64,000 bases of DNA, from NCBI RefSeq assembly GCF_000407545.1, contig NZ_ASWH01000001.1, positions 248,001 to 312,000 of the forward strand. Reading direction: 5' to 3'. The notes beneath the pieces were generated by a model. That model saw only the letters and a list, made by a program, of their open reading frames with translations. It was not told where the DNA came from and made no database searches. Positions 1-9,460 of this stretch are shown here, piece after piece (position 1 is the stretch's first letter; every line of letters begins with the position of its first letter). The translations under genes and the position numbers were made by a program. This DNA comes from Enterococcus gilvus ATCC BAA-350. GTDB taxonomy: Bacteria; Bacillota; Bacilli; Lactobacillales; Enterococcaceae.

Positions 1-1060
<1,060 letters not shown>

Positions 1061-1091
1061 TTTTGCCTGCCGACTTGAGATGCAGTTTATC

Positions 1092-1120
1092 TTGCCAAGT
1101 TCGATGTTTTATGATAGAAT
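1092..1120 (+). promoter_or_regulatory. Candidate sigma-A promoter ahead of infA
   Basis: A TTGCCA box at 1092-1097 is followed after 17 bases by TAGAAT at 1115-1120. It lies between adk and infA and could give the infA-rpmJ-rpsM-rpsK-rpoA-rplQ block its own transcript in addition to read-through. A perfect 10-bp palindrome (AACTGCAGTT) lies about 55 bases downstream in the leader. Confidence 0.5.
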
Positions 1121-1235
1121 TTGTCAGTCCGACTTCTAGCTTTTTTAGGAGTTAACTTTAGAATTAGGGTGGGAACTGCAGTTTCCGCCATTTTATCGTG
1201 TGAAAATGCGAAACAACTACAAGGAGGTACTCTGC

Positions 1236-1454
1236 GTGGCAAAAGAAGATATGATTGAAATCGAAGGAACAGTCGTCGAAACTTTGCCGAATGCAATGTT
1301 TAAAGTCGAATTGGAAAACGGACACGAAGTTCTTGCACACGTATCTGGTAAAATCCGGATGTATTATATTCGAATCTTACCTGGAGATAAAGTTACAGTA
1401 GAACTTTCTCCGTATGATTTAAGTCGTGGTCGCATTACCTATCGCTTTAAGTAA
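1236..1454 (+). CDS. infA: Translation initiation factor IF-1
   Basis: With a GTG start at 1236 the product is 72 residues, the standard IF-1 length, beginning [11 protein letters not shown]. An in-frame upstream GTG at 1200 would add 12 residues that are not part of the family, and the AAGGAGG at 1221-1227 sits at the right distance from 1236. IF-1 is a single OB-fold protein that binds the ribosomal A site during initiation. The sequence shows the expected RIRMYY-like core ([19 protein letters not shown]). It is followed 33 bases later by rpmJ. Confidence 0.97.
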   Translation: MAKEDMIEIEGTVVETLPNAMFKVELENGHEVLAHVSGKIRMYYIRILPGDKVTVELSPYDLSRGRITYRFK

Positions 1455-1487
1455 GTTGTACTCCGTAAAACTTCAGGAGGTATAATC

Positions 1488-1604
1488 ATGAAAGTAAGAC
1501 CATCAGTAAAACCAATGTGTGAACATTGTAAAGTAATTCGTCGTAATGGACGCGTTATGGTGATTTGCCCAGCAAACCCAAAACATAAACAACGTCAAGG
1601 ATAA
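1488..1604 (+). CDS. rpmJ: 50S ribosomal protein L36 (zinc-binding form)
   Basis: This short gene encodes 38 residues starting [15 protein letters not shown]. Cysteines 11, 14 and 27 with histidine 33 form the CxxC...C...H zinc ribbon of the zinc-containing L36 type. An AGGAGG Shine-Dalgarno sequence at 1476-1481 supports the ATG. The position between infA and rpsM is the usual one in Firmicutes. Confidence 0.97.
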   Translation: MKVRPSVKPMCEHCKVIRRNGRVMVICPANPKHKQRQG

Positions 1605-1622
1605 TTGGAGGTGTAATTAAGT

Positions 1623-1988
1623 ATGGCTCGTATTGCAGGAGTAGATATTCCTCGTGATAAACGCGTGGTAATTTCACTTACTTATATTTACGGTATCGGA
1701 AATACTACAGCGAAACAAATTTTAGCCGACGCAGGCGTTTCTGAAGATGTTCGTGTTCGTGACTTAACGAATGAACAAACAGACGCTATCCGTGCTGAAG
1801 TTGATAAATTAAAAGTTGAAGGCGATCTTCGTCGTGAAACTAACTTAAACATCAAACGTTTGATGGAAATCGGTTCATACCGTGGAATCCGTCATCGTCG
1901 TGGCTTGCCTACACGTGGACAAAACACTAAGAACAACGCTCGTACTCGTAAAGGCCCAGCTCGCGCTATTGCAGGCAAGAAAAAATAA
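1623..1988 (+). CDS. rpsM: 30S ribosomal protein S13
   Basis: The 121-residue product begins [26 protein letters not shown], the typical S13 N-terminus, and ends with the basic [28 protein letters not shown] tail that reaches into the decoding region and contacts tRNA. S13 sits in the head of the small subunit and forms bridges to the large subunit. GGAGG at 1607-1611 lies 11 bases before the ATG. It is part of the alpha operon, 18 bases after rpmJ. Confidence 0.98.
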   Translation: MARIAGVDIPRDKRVVISLTYIYGIGNTTAKQILADAGVSEDVRVRDLTNEQTDAIRAEVDKLKVEGDLRRETNLNIKRLMEIGSYRGIRHRRGLPTRGQNTKNNARTRKGPARAIAGKKK

Positions 1989-2012
1989 TTAGTGAAGGAG
2001 GTATAAATCTTC

Positions 2013-2402
2013 ATGGTAGCAAAGAAAGTCAATCGTAAACGTCGTGTGAAGAAGAATATTGAAACAGGTATTGCTCATATTCATTCGACTTTCAATAATA
2101 CAATCATCATGATTACTGATGCTAGCGGTAACGCTGTCGCATGGTCATCTGCAGGTTCATTAGGCTTCAAAGGTAGTAAAAAATCAACTCCTTTCGCTGC
2201 TCAAATGGCTGCTGAAACTGCAACAAAAGCTGCAATGGAACATGGATTGAAAAGTGTTGAAGTAACTGTTAAAGGACCTGGTTCTGGTCGTGAAGCAGCG
2301 ATTCGTTCATTGCAAGCAACTGGTTTAGAAGTAACAGCAATTCGTGACGTGACTCCAGTACCTCATAATGGATGCCGCCCTCCAAAACGCCGTCGTGTTT
2401 AA
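2013..2402 (+). CDS. rpsK: 30S ribosomal protein S11
   Basis: The 129-residue protein has the S11 hallmarks [28 protein letters not shown] near the N-terminus and the C-terminal [18 protein letters not shown]11 lies on the platform of the 30S subunit near the E site. GAAGGAGG upstream supports the ATG at 2013. It follows rpsM by 24 bases. The 79 bases after it hold a weak 5-bp hairpin near 2410-2422 and the ribosome binding site of rpoA. Confidence 0.98.
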   Translation: MVAKKVNRKRRVKKNIETGIAHIHSTFNNTIIMITDASGNAVAWSSAGSLGFKGSKKSTPFAAQMAAETATKAAMEHGLKSVEVTVKGPGSGREAAIRSLQATGLEVTAIRDVTPVPHNGCRPPKRRRV

Positions 2403-2481
2403 TGAGTGCCCAACTCTATGAGTTTTACAGGAATGTCATTGAACAAGACACTTTTCGTTTTGAAAGGGGTAAAAGACAAGA

Positions 2482-3420
2482 ATGATTGAATTCGAAAAAC
2501 CAAGAATCACAAAAATTGATGAAGACAGAGATTATGGCAAGTTCGTTGTTGAACCTTTGGAAAGAGGTTATGGAACTACTTTAGGTAATTCTCTACGTCG
2601 TATTCTACTTTCTTCTTTACCGGGCGCGGCCATTACCAATATTCAAATCGATGGGGTGTTACACGAATTTTCAACCATCAAAGGTGTAAGAGAAGACGTT
2701 GTACAAATCATCTTGAATATCAAAGGTTTAGCGTTGAAATTATTTGCGGAAGAAGAAAAAACCCTTGAGATCGATATTACTGGACCAGCTACGGTAACTG
2801 CCGGCGATATTATCGTTGACAGCGACGTTGAAATCTTAAATAAAGATATGTACATTTGTACTGTTGCTGAAGGCGCAACATTCCATGCTCGCCTAACGGT
2901 AAAACCTGGTCGAGGCTATGTTCAAGCAGACGAAAATAAAAAGGAAGATATGCCAATCGGTGTGCTTCCAGTCGATTCTATTTACACACCTGTACGTAAA
3001 GTCAACTATCAAGTTGAAAATACGCGTGTTGGTCGTCGTGATGACTTCGATAAATTAACGATGGAAATTTGGACTGACGGATCTATTATTGCTCAAGAAG
3101 CATTAAGTCTTGCAGCAAAAATCTTAACAGAACATTTAGATATTTTTGTAAATCTTACTGATGAAGCTAAAAATGCTGAAATCATGGTTGAAAAAGAAGA
3201 AACTCAAAAAGAAAAAATGTTGGAAATGACCATCGAAGAACTAGACTTGTCTGTACGTTCGTATAATTGTTTGAAACGCGCTGGTATTAACACGGTTCAA
3301 GAATTAACGAATAAGTCCGAACCTGAAATGATCAAAGTACGTAATTTAGGACGTAAATCACTTGAAGAAGTGAAAGCTAAATTGCATGATCTTGGCTTAG
3401 GACTACGTAAAGACGATTAA
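2482..3420 (+). CDS. rpoA: RNA polymerase alpha subunit
   Basis: The 312-residue product has the alpha N-terminal assembly domain (about residues 1-230, with [27 protein letters not shown], the dimerisation and beta-binding segment), a charged linker around 225-240, and the C-terminal DNA and activator-binding domain with [19 protein letters not shown] and [12 protein letters not shown]. Length is normal. Alpha starts RNA polymerase assembly, and its C-terminal domain contacts UP elements and activators of the Crp/Fnr type such as the one encoded at 7721-8392. It stands in the alpha operon between rpsK and rplQ. Confidence 0.98.
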   Translation: MIEFEKPRITKIDEDRDYGKFVVEPLERGYGTTLGNSLRRILLSSLPGAAITNIQIDGVLHEFSTIKGVREDVVQIILNIKGLALKLFAEEEKTLEIDITGPATVTAGDIIVDSDVEILNKDMYICTVAEGATFHARLTVKPGRGYVQADENKKEDMPIGVLPVDSIYTPVRKVNYQVENTRVGRRDDFDKLTMEIWTDGSIIAQEALSLAAKILTEHLDIFVNLTDEAKNAEIMVEKEETQKEKMLEMTIEELDLSVRSYNCLKRAGINTVQELTNKSEPEMIKVRNLGRKSLEEVKAKLHDLGLGLRKDD

Positions 3421-3447
3421 TATTGTTGACAAAGGAGGGAAACCTAC

Positions 3448-3828
3448 GTGAGTTATCGTAAATTAGGACGCACATCTAGCCAACGTAAGGCAATGTTGCG
3501 TGACTTAACAACTGACTTAATTATCAACGAACGTATCGTTACGACTGAAGCTCGTGCGAAAGAAGTTCGTTCAACTGCTGAAAAGATGATTACTTTAGGA
3601 AAACGCGGGGATCTTCATGCACGTCGCCAAGCTGCTAGCTTTGTACGTAATGAAGTCGCTGATGTTCGCGAAGAAAACGAAGCTGTTGTTGTTGAATCTG
3701 CATTACAAAAATTATTCAATGACATCGCTCCTCGTTACGCTGAACGTCAAGGTGGATACACTCGTATCTTAAAAACTGAACCTCGTCGCGGCGACAACGC
3801 CCCTATGGTCGTTTTAGAACTTGTATAA
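3448..3828 (+). CDS. rplQ: 50S ribosomal protein L17
   Basis: The 126-residue protein starts at a GTG (3448) behind AAAGGAGGG and reads [25 protein letters not shown], the family signature, with the usual C-terminus [32 protein letters not shown]17 binds 23S rRNA domain III near the exit tunnel. It ends the alpha operon, and a structured RNA begins directly after the stop codon. Confidence 0.98.
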   Translation: MSYRKLGRTSSQRKAMLRDLTTDLIINERIVTTEARAKEVRSTAEKMITLGKRGDLHARRQAASFVRNEVADVREENEAVVVESALQKLFNDIAPRYAERQGGYTRILKTEPRRGDNAPMVVLELV

Positions 3829-3832
3829 TAAT

Positions 3833-3955
3833 CACTCTTCACTTTATAGATGATTCTTTTAGAGTGTTATGATGTTGGAGATTTTCTCCGAGTCTAGCTC
3901 AGCGCCGCTTCCCAGAATGTCTGGGAAGCCGGCACTCATCATAAAGTGTTTTTTT
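3833..3955 (+). ncRNA. L17 downstream element (structured 3' UTR with terminator)
   Basis: Position and structure match the L17 downstream element, a conserved RNA motif known only from directly after rplQ in lactic acid bacteria and Listeria. Visible helices: CACTCT (3833-3838) with AGAGTG (3861-3866); TTATGATG (3867-3874) with CATCATAA (3937-3944), 8 of 8; small hairpins GGAG/CTCC and GAG/CTC in 3877-3900; and a strong CTTCCCAGA/TCTGGGAAG hairpin centred near 3917. A competing helix, CACTTTAT (3840-3847) with ATAAAGTG (3941-3948), runs straight into a T7 tract (3949-3955) and would act as the terminator. The family assignment is from memory of the motif; a covariance-model search would settle it. 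Confidence 0.75.
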
Positions 3956-4081
3956 ATACCCAAAAATACTGTCAAGACAGGTCGGTATACAAAAGCATTT
4001 TATTGAGTATCAAGGATTGATAAAACCGTACTTTTTTGCTAGGCTTAGAACAGATTTGCAAAGAAGTGGAAAGGTGCAAAC

Positions 4082-4918
4082 ATGAAGCCAATTATTGAAA
4101 TCAATCAAATTGAATTTAGCTACCAAGAAGAAGCGACACCTGCTTTGAAGGATGTCAGCTTTTCAATTAATAAAGGTGAATGGATAGCGATCGTCGGTCA
4201 TAACGGATCAGGAAAATCAACGTTAGCAAAAACGATCAATGGTCTTCATTTGCCGCAAAAGGGAACCGTTGCTGTCGGCGGGATGCAACTCTCTGAGGAA
4301 TCGGTCTGGGATATTCGCCGAATGGTAGGGATGGTCTTCCAGAATCCTGACAACCAATTTGTAGGTGCAACAGTTGAAGATGATGTTGCCTTTGGTTTGG
4401 AAAATCAAGGGATCGAACGAAGTGAAATGCAGCATAGAGTTCAGGATGCTTTGGAAAAAGTAAAAATGCAAGAATTTGCGACGCGAGAGCCTGCACGTTT
4501 ATCTGGTGGACAGAAACAGCGAGTGGCGATTGCTGGCGTTGTGGCTTTGCGTCCAGACATCATTATTTTGGATGAAGCGACAAGCATGTTAGACCCTGAA
4601 GGACGAGATGATGTCATTTCAACGATTCATAAGATAAAAGAAGAGAGCGATTTGACTGTGATCTCAATTACTCATGATATTGATGAAGCGGCTAGTGCGA
4701 ATCGAATCTTGGTCATGAGAGATGGGGAACTTTATCAAGAAGGAACACCGGATGAAATTTTCTCTGCGGGACCAGAATTGGTTTCGCTGGGATTGGATCT
4801 GCCATTTCCTGAGAAGCTGAAAGCTGCATTAAACGCACGCGGTATACAGGTTCCTAAGGGCTATTTAGATGAAGAAGGGATGATGGACTGGTTATGGGCA
4901 TCCGTTTTGAAAAAGTAA
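4082..4918 (+). CDS. ecfA1: ECF transporter ATPase EcfA1
   Basis: This 278-residue ABC ATPase energises uptake by an energy-coupling factor transporter, which imports vitamins or metals through exchangeable S-components. Walker A is GHNGSGKST (about residues 39-47), the Q-loop lies in [22 protein letters not shown], the signature is LSGGQKQR and Walker [13 protein letters not shown]. The [13 protein letters not shown] segment after the Q-loop is typical of the CbiO/EcfA family. It overlaps ecfA2 by 25 bases, which suggests coupled translation. No S-component gene lies nearby, so this is a shared (group II) module. Start at 4082 behind GAAAGG; a possible weak promoter is in 4015-4045. Confidence 0.95.
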   Translation: MKPIIEINQIEFSYQEEATPALKDVSFSINKGEWIAIVGHNGSGKSTLAKTINGLHLPQKGTVAVGGMQLSEESVWDIRRMVGMVFQNPDNQFVGATVEDDVAFGLENQGIERSEMQHRVQDALEKVKMQEFATREPARLSGGQKQRVAIAGVVALRPDIIILDEATSMLDPEGRDDVISTIHKIKEESDLTVISITHDIDEAASANRILVMRDGELYQEGTPDEIFSAGPELVSLGLDLPFPEKLKAALNARGIQVPKGYLDEEGMMDWLWASVLKK

Positions 4919-5763
4919 GCTACGTTTATCAACCCAACACGCCCTTTGAACAACGGGCACTTTATGATATCGATCTAGATATCCAGGAAGGATCTTATAC
5001 AGCGTTGGTTGGCCATACTGGTAGTGGGAAATCTACATTATTGCAGCATTTGAACGCGTTATTGAAACCAACGGATGGAAAAGTGGTCATCGGTGATCGA
5101 ACAATCACTCCAACGACAGATAATAAGAATTTGAAGCCAGTCCGCAAAAAAGTTGGGATCGTTTTTCAATTTCCTGAAGCGCAGCTGTTTGAAGAAACTG
5201 TGGCTAAAGATATCGCTTTTGGTCCAAAGAACTTTGGAGTCGGTGAAGAAGAAGCTTATGCTTTGGCGAAGGAAAATCTTCGAATGGTTGGCTTAGAGGA
5301 AGAATATCTTGAGCGCTCCCCTTTTGAGCTCTCAGGGGGTCAGATGCGGCGTGTTGCTATTGCAGGTGTCTTGGCTATGGAGCCAGAAGTGCTAGTCTTA
5401 GACGAGCCGACAGCGGGCTTAGATCCGCTTGGACGAAAAGAAATGATGGAGATGTTTTGGCGTTTGCATCATGAAAAGAATATAACGATCGTTTTAGTGA
5501 CTCATTTGATGGATGACGTTGCAAATTTCGCAGATTACGTCTATGTCTTGGAAAAAGGTCGTGTGGTGAAGCATGGAAATCCACAGTCGGTCTTTCAAGA
5601 TGTTGCATGGCTGAAGGAAAAGCAATTAGGCGTGCCGCAAGCGAGTGCTTTTGCTGAGAAGATGCAAGCAAGGGGTGCTTCTTTTGAAAAGCTGCCATTG
5701 ACTGAAAATGAATTAGCGGACTGGATCGTAAAAGCTGCAGGAGGTCCTGCTCATGATGAATAA
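4894..5763 (+). CDS. ecfA2: ECF transporter ATPase EcfA2
   Basis: The 289-residue second ATPase of the ECF module has Walker [11 protein letters not shown]-loop [23 protein letters not shown], signature [13 protein letters not shown] and Walker [16 protein letters not shown]. The [11 protein letters not shown] motif is the EcfA2-type counterpart of the FVGATVEDD motif in EcfA1, so the two are distinct paralogues expected to form a heterodimer. Its start lies inside the end of ecfA1, and its last codons overlap the start of ecfT, giving a tightly packed three-gene operon. Confidence 0.95.
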   Translation: MGIRFEKVSYVYQPNTPFEQRALYDIDLDIQEGSYTALVGHTGSGKSTLLQHLNALLKPTDGKVVIGDRTITPTTDNKNLKPVRKKVGIVFQFPEAQLFEETVAKDIAFGPKNFGVGEEEAYALAKENLRMVGLEEEYLERSPFELSGGQMRRVAIAGVLAMEPEVLVLDEPTAGLDPLGRKEMMEMFWRLHHEKNITIVLVTHLMDDVANFADYVYVLEKGRVVKHGNPQSVFQDVAWLKEKQLGVPQASAFAEKMQARGASFEKLPLTENELADWIVKAAGGPAHDE

Positions 5764-6550
5764 ATTGATCTTTGGCCGCTATATACCGGGAGATTCAGTC
5801 ATCCATCGTCTGGACCCTCGTGCTAAATTGGTTGCTAGTTTCTATTTTATCGGGATTATTTTCTTAGCAAATAATTGGCAAAGCTATTTATTTTTGGGGA
5901 TTTTCACGATGTTTGCGGTATTTTTATCAAAAATAAGTATAAGCTTCTTTTTACGAGGCGTGAGACCGTTGATTTGGTTGATTATTTTTACGGTTGCCTT
6001 GCAAATGCTGTTTACTCGCGGCGGAACATTGTATTGGTCCTGGGGTGTTTTCAGCTTGTCTTCCTATGGGATACAGAATGGACTGTTTATCTTTTGCCGG
6101 TTCGTCTTGATTATTTTTATGTCGACCTTACTGACATTAACGACACCGCCGTTATCAATGTCTGATGCAATCGAATCTTTATTAAACCCGCTGAAGAAAA
6201 TTCATTTACCGGTACATGAAATTGCTTTGATGCTATCCATCGCTTTACGGTTTGTTCCAACATTGATGGATGAAACAGAAAAAATCATGAATGCGCAACG
6301 CGCTCGCGGGGTGGATTTCAATGATGGCAACTTGATTCAAAAGGTGAAGGCAATCGTACCATTGCTGATTCCTTTATTTGTCAGCAGTTTCAACCGAGCG
6401 GAAGATCTTGCGACTGCCATGGAAGCTCGGGGCTATCGTGGCGGCGAAGGACGTAGTAAGTATCGAAAACTGCAATGGGCGTCTCGTGATACCCTTGTCT
6501 TGGTAGTTTTTGCTGCGGTAACGGTTGTTTTAGTCTTTTTACGCAGTTAA
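5753..6550 (+). CDS. ecfT: ECF transporter transmembrane subunit EcfT
   Basis: This 265-residue integral membrane protein couples the two ATPases to the substrate-binding S-component. It has about five or six hydrophobic segments, and the two cytosolic coupling-helix motifs of the family with Ala-Arg-Gly cores are visible: AQRARGVDF and [10 protein letters not shown] near the C-terminus. The N-terminus [20 protein letters not shown] is also typical. Tandem ATGs at 5753 and 5756 are both possible starts. It overlaps ecfA2 by 11 bases and is followed at once by a strong terminator. Confidence 0.95.
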   Translation: MMNKLIFGRYIPGDSVIHRLDPRAKLVASFYFIGIIFLANNWQSYLFLGIFTMFAVFLSKISISFFLRGVRPLIWLIIFTVALQMLFTRGGTLYWSWGVFSLSSYGIQNGLFIFCRFVLIIFMSTLLTLTTPPLSMSDAIESLLNPLKKIHLPVHEIALMLSIALRFVPTLMDETEKIMNAQRARGVDFNDGNLIQKVKAIVPLLIPLFVSSFNRAEDLATAMEARGYRGGEGRSKYRKLQWASRDTLVLVVFAAVTVVLVFLRS

Positions 6551-6575
6551 GCTTGGAGTGATCCAAGCTTTTTTT
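6549..6575 (+). terminator. Terminator after ecfT
   Basis: AAGCTTGG pairs with CCAAGCTT around a 6-base loop and runs into a T-run ending at 6575. It closes the ecfA1-ecfA2-ecfT operon. Confidence 0.9.
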
Positions 6576-6701
6576 GCGCTTTATTTTATGTTTTCGGCAA
6601 GTAAAATTAATGAGAGGGCTACATCAGCAGAGAGGAGCGTTTACTTCATACTTCAGTACCGCGAGGAAACTTTTCCGAGGTCTCAAATGGTTCTGATTGC
6701 G

Positions 6702-6731
6702 TTGGAATCCGAATAGAAAAGCTGTTATAAT
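6702..6731 (+). promoter_or_regulatory. Promoter of truA
   Basis: TTGGAA (6702-6707), an 18-base spacer and a perfect TATAAT (6726-6731) lie 32 bases before the truA start. The 125 bases between the ecfT terminator and this promoter hold a small GGAAA/TTTCC hairpin and no gene. Confidence 0.7.
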
Positions 6732-6762
6732 GACTCCTGCAATAGAAAAAAGGAGAACTAAC

Positions 6763-7509
6763 ATGGTCAGATATAAAGCAGTGATTGCTTACGATGGTAC
6801 ACAGTTTAACGGGTTTCAACGACAACCGAATGGACGAACCGTGCAGGAGGAAGTGGAGAAGACGTTGAAAAAAATGAATAATGGGTCTCCGGTAACGATT
6901 TTTGGTTCAGGTCGGACCGATGCGGGTGTTCATGCAATCGGGCAAGTGATTCATTTTGATTATCCGCAAGAGCGTCCGTTGGAACGGATGCGATTTGCAT
7001 TGGACACCCAAACTCCTGAGGATATTGCTGTGTCCTCTGTAGCGATCGTGGCGGATGATTTTCATGCACGCTATCATGTTGTGGAGAAAACGTATCATTT
7101 TAAAGTCCAGATCGCAAAGCCTCGCAGTCCGTTTCGACGCTACTATGCGGCGTATTATCCGTATCCATTGGATTTAGAATTGATTCGACGGGCATTATCC
7201 GATTTAGTAGGCACGCATGACTTCACGTCGTTCTGTGCGACAGGCGGCGCCATTGAAGATAAAGTCCGCACGATTTATCAAGCGGATCTAGAGGTGAATG
7301 AATCGAAGACAGAATTGACCTTCATTTTTCGCGGGAACGGCTTTTTGTATAAAATGATCCGAATCTTAGTAGGTACATTGCTAAAAATTGGGAACGGCCG
7401 TATCCCAGCGGACAGTATTCCTGAAATACTTGAAGCAAAGGACCGAAATGCAGCAGGACCAACTGCCCATCCAGAGGGGCTCTACCTGGCAGAAGTAAAA
7501 TATGACTAG
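6763..7509 (+). CDS. truA: tRNA pseudouridine(38-40) synthase
   Basis: The product of 248 residues isomerises uridines 38-40 in the anticodon arm of many tRNAs. The catalytic aspartate is D53 in GSGRTDAGVHA; the C-terminal FLYKMIRILVGTLLKIGNG and the FTSFCATGG segment are family motifs. An in-frame ATG at 6697 would overlap the -35 box and add 22 unrelated residues, so 6763, behind AAGGAG, is chosen. truA commonly follows the ecf genes in Firmicutes, but here a terminator and a separate promoter lie between them. Confidence 0.95.
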   Translation: MVRYKAVIAYDGTQFNGFQRQPNGRTVQEEVEKTLKKMNNGSPVTIFGSGRTDAGVHAIGQVIHFDYPQERPLERMRFALDTQTPEDIAVSSVAIVADDFHARYHVVEKTYHFKVQIAKPRSPFRRYYAAYYPYPLDLELIRRALSDLVGTHDFTSFCATGGAIEDKVRTIYQADLEVNESKTELTFIFRGNGFLYKMIRILVGTLLKIGNGRIPADSIPEILEAKDRNAAGPTAHPEGLYLAEVKYD

Positions 7510-7511
7510 AC

Positions 7512-7561
7512 AAAAAAGCATCCACCAACAATCTTTTGATTGTTGGTGGATGCTTTTTTTT
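7512..7561. terminator. Strong bidirectional terminator after truA
   Basis: A perfect 15-bp stem (GCATCCACCAACAAT at 7518-7532 with its complement at 7539-7553) is flanked by A6 and T8 runs, so it can stop truA transcription on the + strand and the opposite regulator transcript on the - strand. Confidence 0.9.
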
Positions 7562-7565
7562 GCGA

Positions 7566-7720
7566 GTTAGGCTTTTCGCAGTTTGTTGAACTTGAGCAGC
7601 AATAATAGATTTTTAGGAAGATAGCGAACAAGCAGTTAGCCTAATCGTATGCGGCCGAAAATCACTTCATTTTTTCGCGGACTTCGAAAAATAAATTCCT
7701 TACTCTGAGTTAGCTGTCAG
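7566..7720. repeat. Copy A of a diverged intergenic structured repeat
   Basis: Starting right after the truA terminator, TTAGGC (7567-7572) and GCCTAA (7639-7644) form a closing stem 78 bases apart, followed by TCGTATGCGGCCGAA and then a TTTTTCG/CGAAAAA hairpin. The same arrangement returns at 14956-15145, where the stem is TTATGC/GCATAA (80 bases) followed by the related TGATATGTGGTCGAA. The interior differs but GCAGT occurs near both ends in both copies. The paired substitution in the stem argues for a conserved structure. No coding frame is evident. The right end runs into the stop of the regulator gene, so the boundary is uncertain. Confidence 0.5.
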
Positions 7721-8392
7721 TTAGGCTTTCACTTCGTTCGACAGTTGGGTCAATGCTTCAATATCTAGAATGAGATAGCCCTTTTCTATTTTTTCCAGAT
7801 ATCCCTCCTCTACAAATTGAGCGATCACAAAGAGTAGATGGCGATAGGAAACGCCCAGATATTCGGCGACCTGTGTGTGTTGTTCGCGATAGGTTCCTTC
7901 ATTTTGCGTCAATAAAATAAAAGAGGCTAGACGTTGCGAAAGCGGAAAGCCTTGATTTTGGGTCGAAGCTTTGATATTGCGATAATTTTTATGGGCGAAG
8001 TAGATGCAAAGCTTTTGAAGAAAAAGTGTGTCCTGTAGTAAGCGTTTCTGGCAATCTTTTCTTGCGACAGCCAAGCACCAACAGTCTTCGATCGCTTGTA
8101 CACTAAAGGCAGTCTGATTTTCATCGACGAGTTCCATCTCACCGATAAAGCAAGGGGGCGAAAAGAAATCGATCAGCGCGACTTTTCCATTTGCTAAGGT
8201 GTCATACAATTTCGCTTTGCCCTTTACTAAGTAAAATAAATGGGAAGGCGGATTGTCTTCTTTTACGATGTAGCTATTGGCTGGGAAGAAAAACAAGTGT
8301 GTGTCCAAACTGATATCGAAGGAAAATTGATCAAGGTAGTCAGAGGAGTGAATGAACTGCTGTTTCAATTTTTCATTTTGCAACTTCTTCAT
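7721..8392 (-). CDS. Crp/Fnr-family regulator, YeiL-like
   Basis: The 223-residue protein has an N-terminal cyclic-nucleotide-binding-type beta-barrel (about residues 30-130, with FLVKGKAKLYDTLANGKVALIDFFSPPCFIGEMELVD in outline) and a C-terminal winged helix-turn-helix (about 165-205, QVAEYLGVSYRHLLFVIAQFVEEGYLEK). It is divergent from a RihB-type nucleoside hydrolase gene, the same neighbour that yeiL has in Escherichia coli, so a role in nucleoside use is likely. Several cysteines are present (in PPCF, EDCWCL, KDCQ and KLCIY) but not the classical Fnr iron-sulfur pattern. A ribosome site AAGGAGG precedes the start. The signal it senses is unknown. A perfect palindrome at 8409-8424 lies just upstream. 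Confidence 0.85.
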   Translation of the reverse strand: MKKLQNEKLKQQFIHSSDYLDQFSFDISLDTHLFFFPANSYIVKEDNPPSHLFYLVKGKAKLYDTLANGKVALIDFFSPPCFIGEMELVDENQTAFSVQAIEDCWCLAVARKDCQKRLLQDTLFLQKLCIYFAHKNYRNIKASTQNQGFPLSQRLASFILLTQNEGTYREQHTQVAEYLGVSYRHLLFVIAQFVEEGYLEKIEKGYLILDIEALTQLSNEVKA

Positions 8393-8408
8393 TTTTTCTG
8401 CCTCCTTA

Positions 8409-8424
8409 TATGAGAATTCTCATA
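8409..8424. promoter_or_regulatory. Perfect 16-bp palindrome, likely operator of the Crp/Fnr regulator
   Basis: TATGAGAATTCTCATA is a complete palindrome in the 102-base gap between the divergent regulator and rihB. Its centre (8416.5) lies about 42 bases before the transcription start predicted from the TATAAT at 8447-8452, the class II activation position used by Crp and Fnr. It is also only 17 bases from the regulator's own start codon, so binding could limit that gene's expression. Confidence 0.7.
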
Positions 8425-8446
8425 CTTATCATAAGCAGGAACTTAC

Positions 8447-8452
8447 TATAAT
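8447..8452 (+). promoter_or_regulatory. -10 box of the rihB promoter
   Basis: A perfect TATAAT. The expected -35 position, near 8424-8429, reads ACTTAT and is poor, which fits a promoter that needs an activator bound at the palindrome next to it. Confidence 0.65.
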
Positions 8453-8494
8453 GCAACTAGATAAAGGAACAATATTTTCTTAGGAGGCTTTCAA

Positions 8495-9424
8495 ATGGAG
8501 AAACGGAAAATTATTTTAGACTGTGATCCGGGGCATGATGATGCCATAACGATACTGATGGCGGCGGCACACCCGAAAATTAATTTGTTAGGAATCACCA
8601 TTGTAGCTGGGAATCAAACGTTGGACAAGACAGTGGTCAATGGCTTGAATGTTTGTCAGTTATTAGGAATTGATGCAAATGTCTATGCTGGGATGCCAAA
8701 GCCACTAGTACGGGAGCAAGTGGTAGCGGGGAATGTTCACGGAGAGTCCGGCTTAGATGGTCCGGTCTTTGGTCCATTGCATCGTCAGGCAGAAAAGACA
8801 AATGCGGTTAACTATATCGTCGATACATTGATGGCAAGTGAGGGGGATATTACACTTGTGCCTGTTGGTCCATTAACAAATATTGCTGTTGCGATGCGAA
8901 TGGAGCCATTGATCATTCCGAAAATCAATGAAATCGTTTTGATGGGTGGGGCTTATGGAACCGGCAATTTCACACCTTCTGCCGAGTTTAATATTTTTGC
9001 TGATCCAGAAGCGGCACATGTGGTTTTTACCTCAGGGGCACCGATTGTTATGATGGGGCTTGATCTGACGAATCAGACACTTTGTACACTGGAGATCATT
9101 GAACGAATGGAAGCAGCGGGAAATGTTGCGGGGAAACTATTCGGTGACATCATGCGCTTTACTTTAAAGAGTCAGTTTGAATGCTTTGGTTTGGAAGCGG
9201 GGCCGTTACATGATGCCACCTGCGTGGGGTATCTGATTTCTCCTGAAGCGTTTGAAACACAGGAAATGTATGTTGAAGTCGATAGCAATCGCGGACCTTG
9301 TTATGGTCGGACGGTTTGCGATGAGCTCAATGTTTTAGAGCAAAAAGCGAATGCAAAAGTTGGTAAGAAAATAGATACAGAAACATTTTGGGATTTAGTC
9401 GAGGCGTGTATTCGGAAATATTAA
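8495..9424 (+). CDS. rihB: Pyrimidine-type ribonucleoside hydrolase, RihB-like
   Basis: The 309-residue enzyme should cleave the N-glycosidic bond of ribonucleosides, releasing base and ribose. The N-terminal calcium and catalytic cluster DCDPGHDDA (Asp11, Asp15, Asp16) and the late aspartate in GPLHDATC are present, with NIHG-like [15 protein letters not shown] and [27 protein letters not shown] in between. From memory these segments match E. coli RihB (YeiK) closely and better than RihA or RihC, so a preference for cytidine and uridine is likely but not proven. It is divergent from a YeiL-like regulator, as in E. coli. AGGAGG at 8481-8486 supports the start. Confidence 0.9.
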   Translation: MEKRKIILDCDPGHDDAITILMAAAHPKINLLGITIVAGNQTLDKTVVNGLNVCQLLGIDANVYAGMPKPLVREQVVAGNVHGESGLDGPVFGPLHRQAEKTNAVNYIVDTLMASEGDITLVPVGPLTNIAVAMRMEPLIIPKINEIVLMGGAYGTGNFTPSAEFNIFADPEAAHVVFTSGAPIVMMGLDLTNQTLCTLEIIERMEAAGNVAGKLFGDIMRFTLKSQFECFGLEAGPLHDATCVGYLISPEAFETQEMYVEVDSNRGPCYGRTVCDELNVLEQKANAKVGKKIDTETFWDLVEACIRKY

Positions 9425-9456
9425 AAAGGAAGAATCAGAAATGATTCTTCCTTTTG
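9424..9456. terminator. Bidirectional terminator between rihB and the YfhO gene
   Basis: A perfect 14-bp stem, AAAAGGAAGAATCA with its complement, is capped by a GAAA tetraloop and has A and T runs on both sides. It serves both convergent genes. Confidence 0.9.
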
Positions 9457-9460
9457 TACG

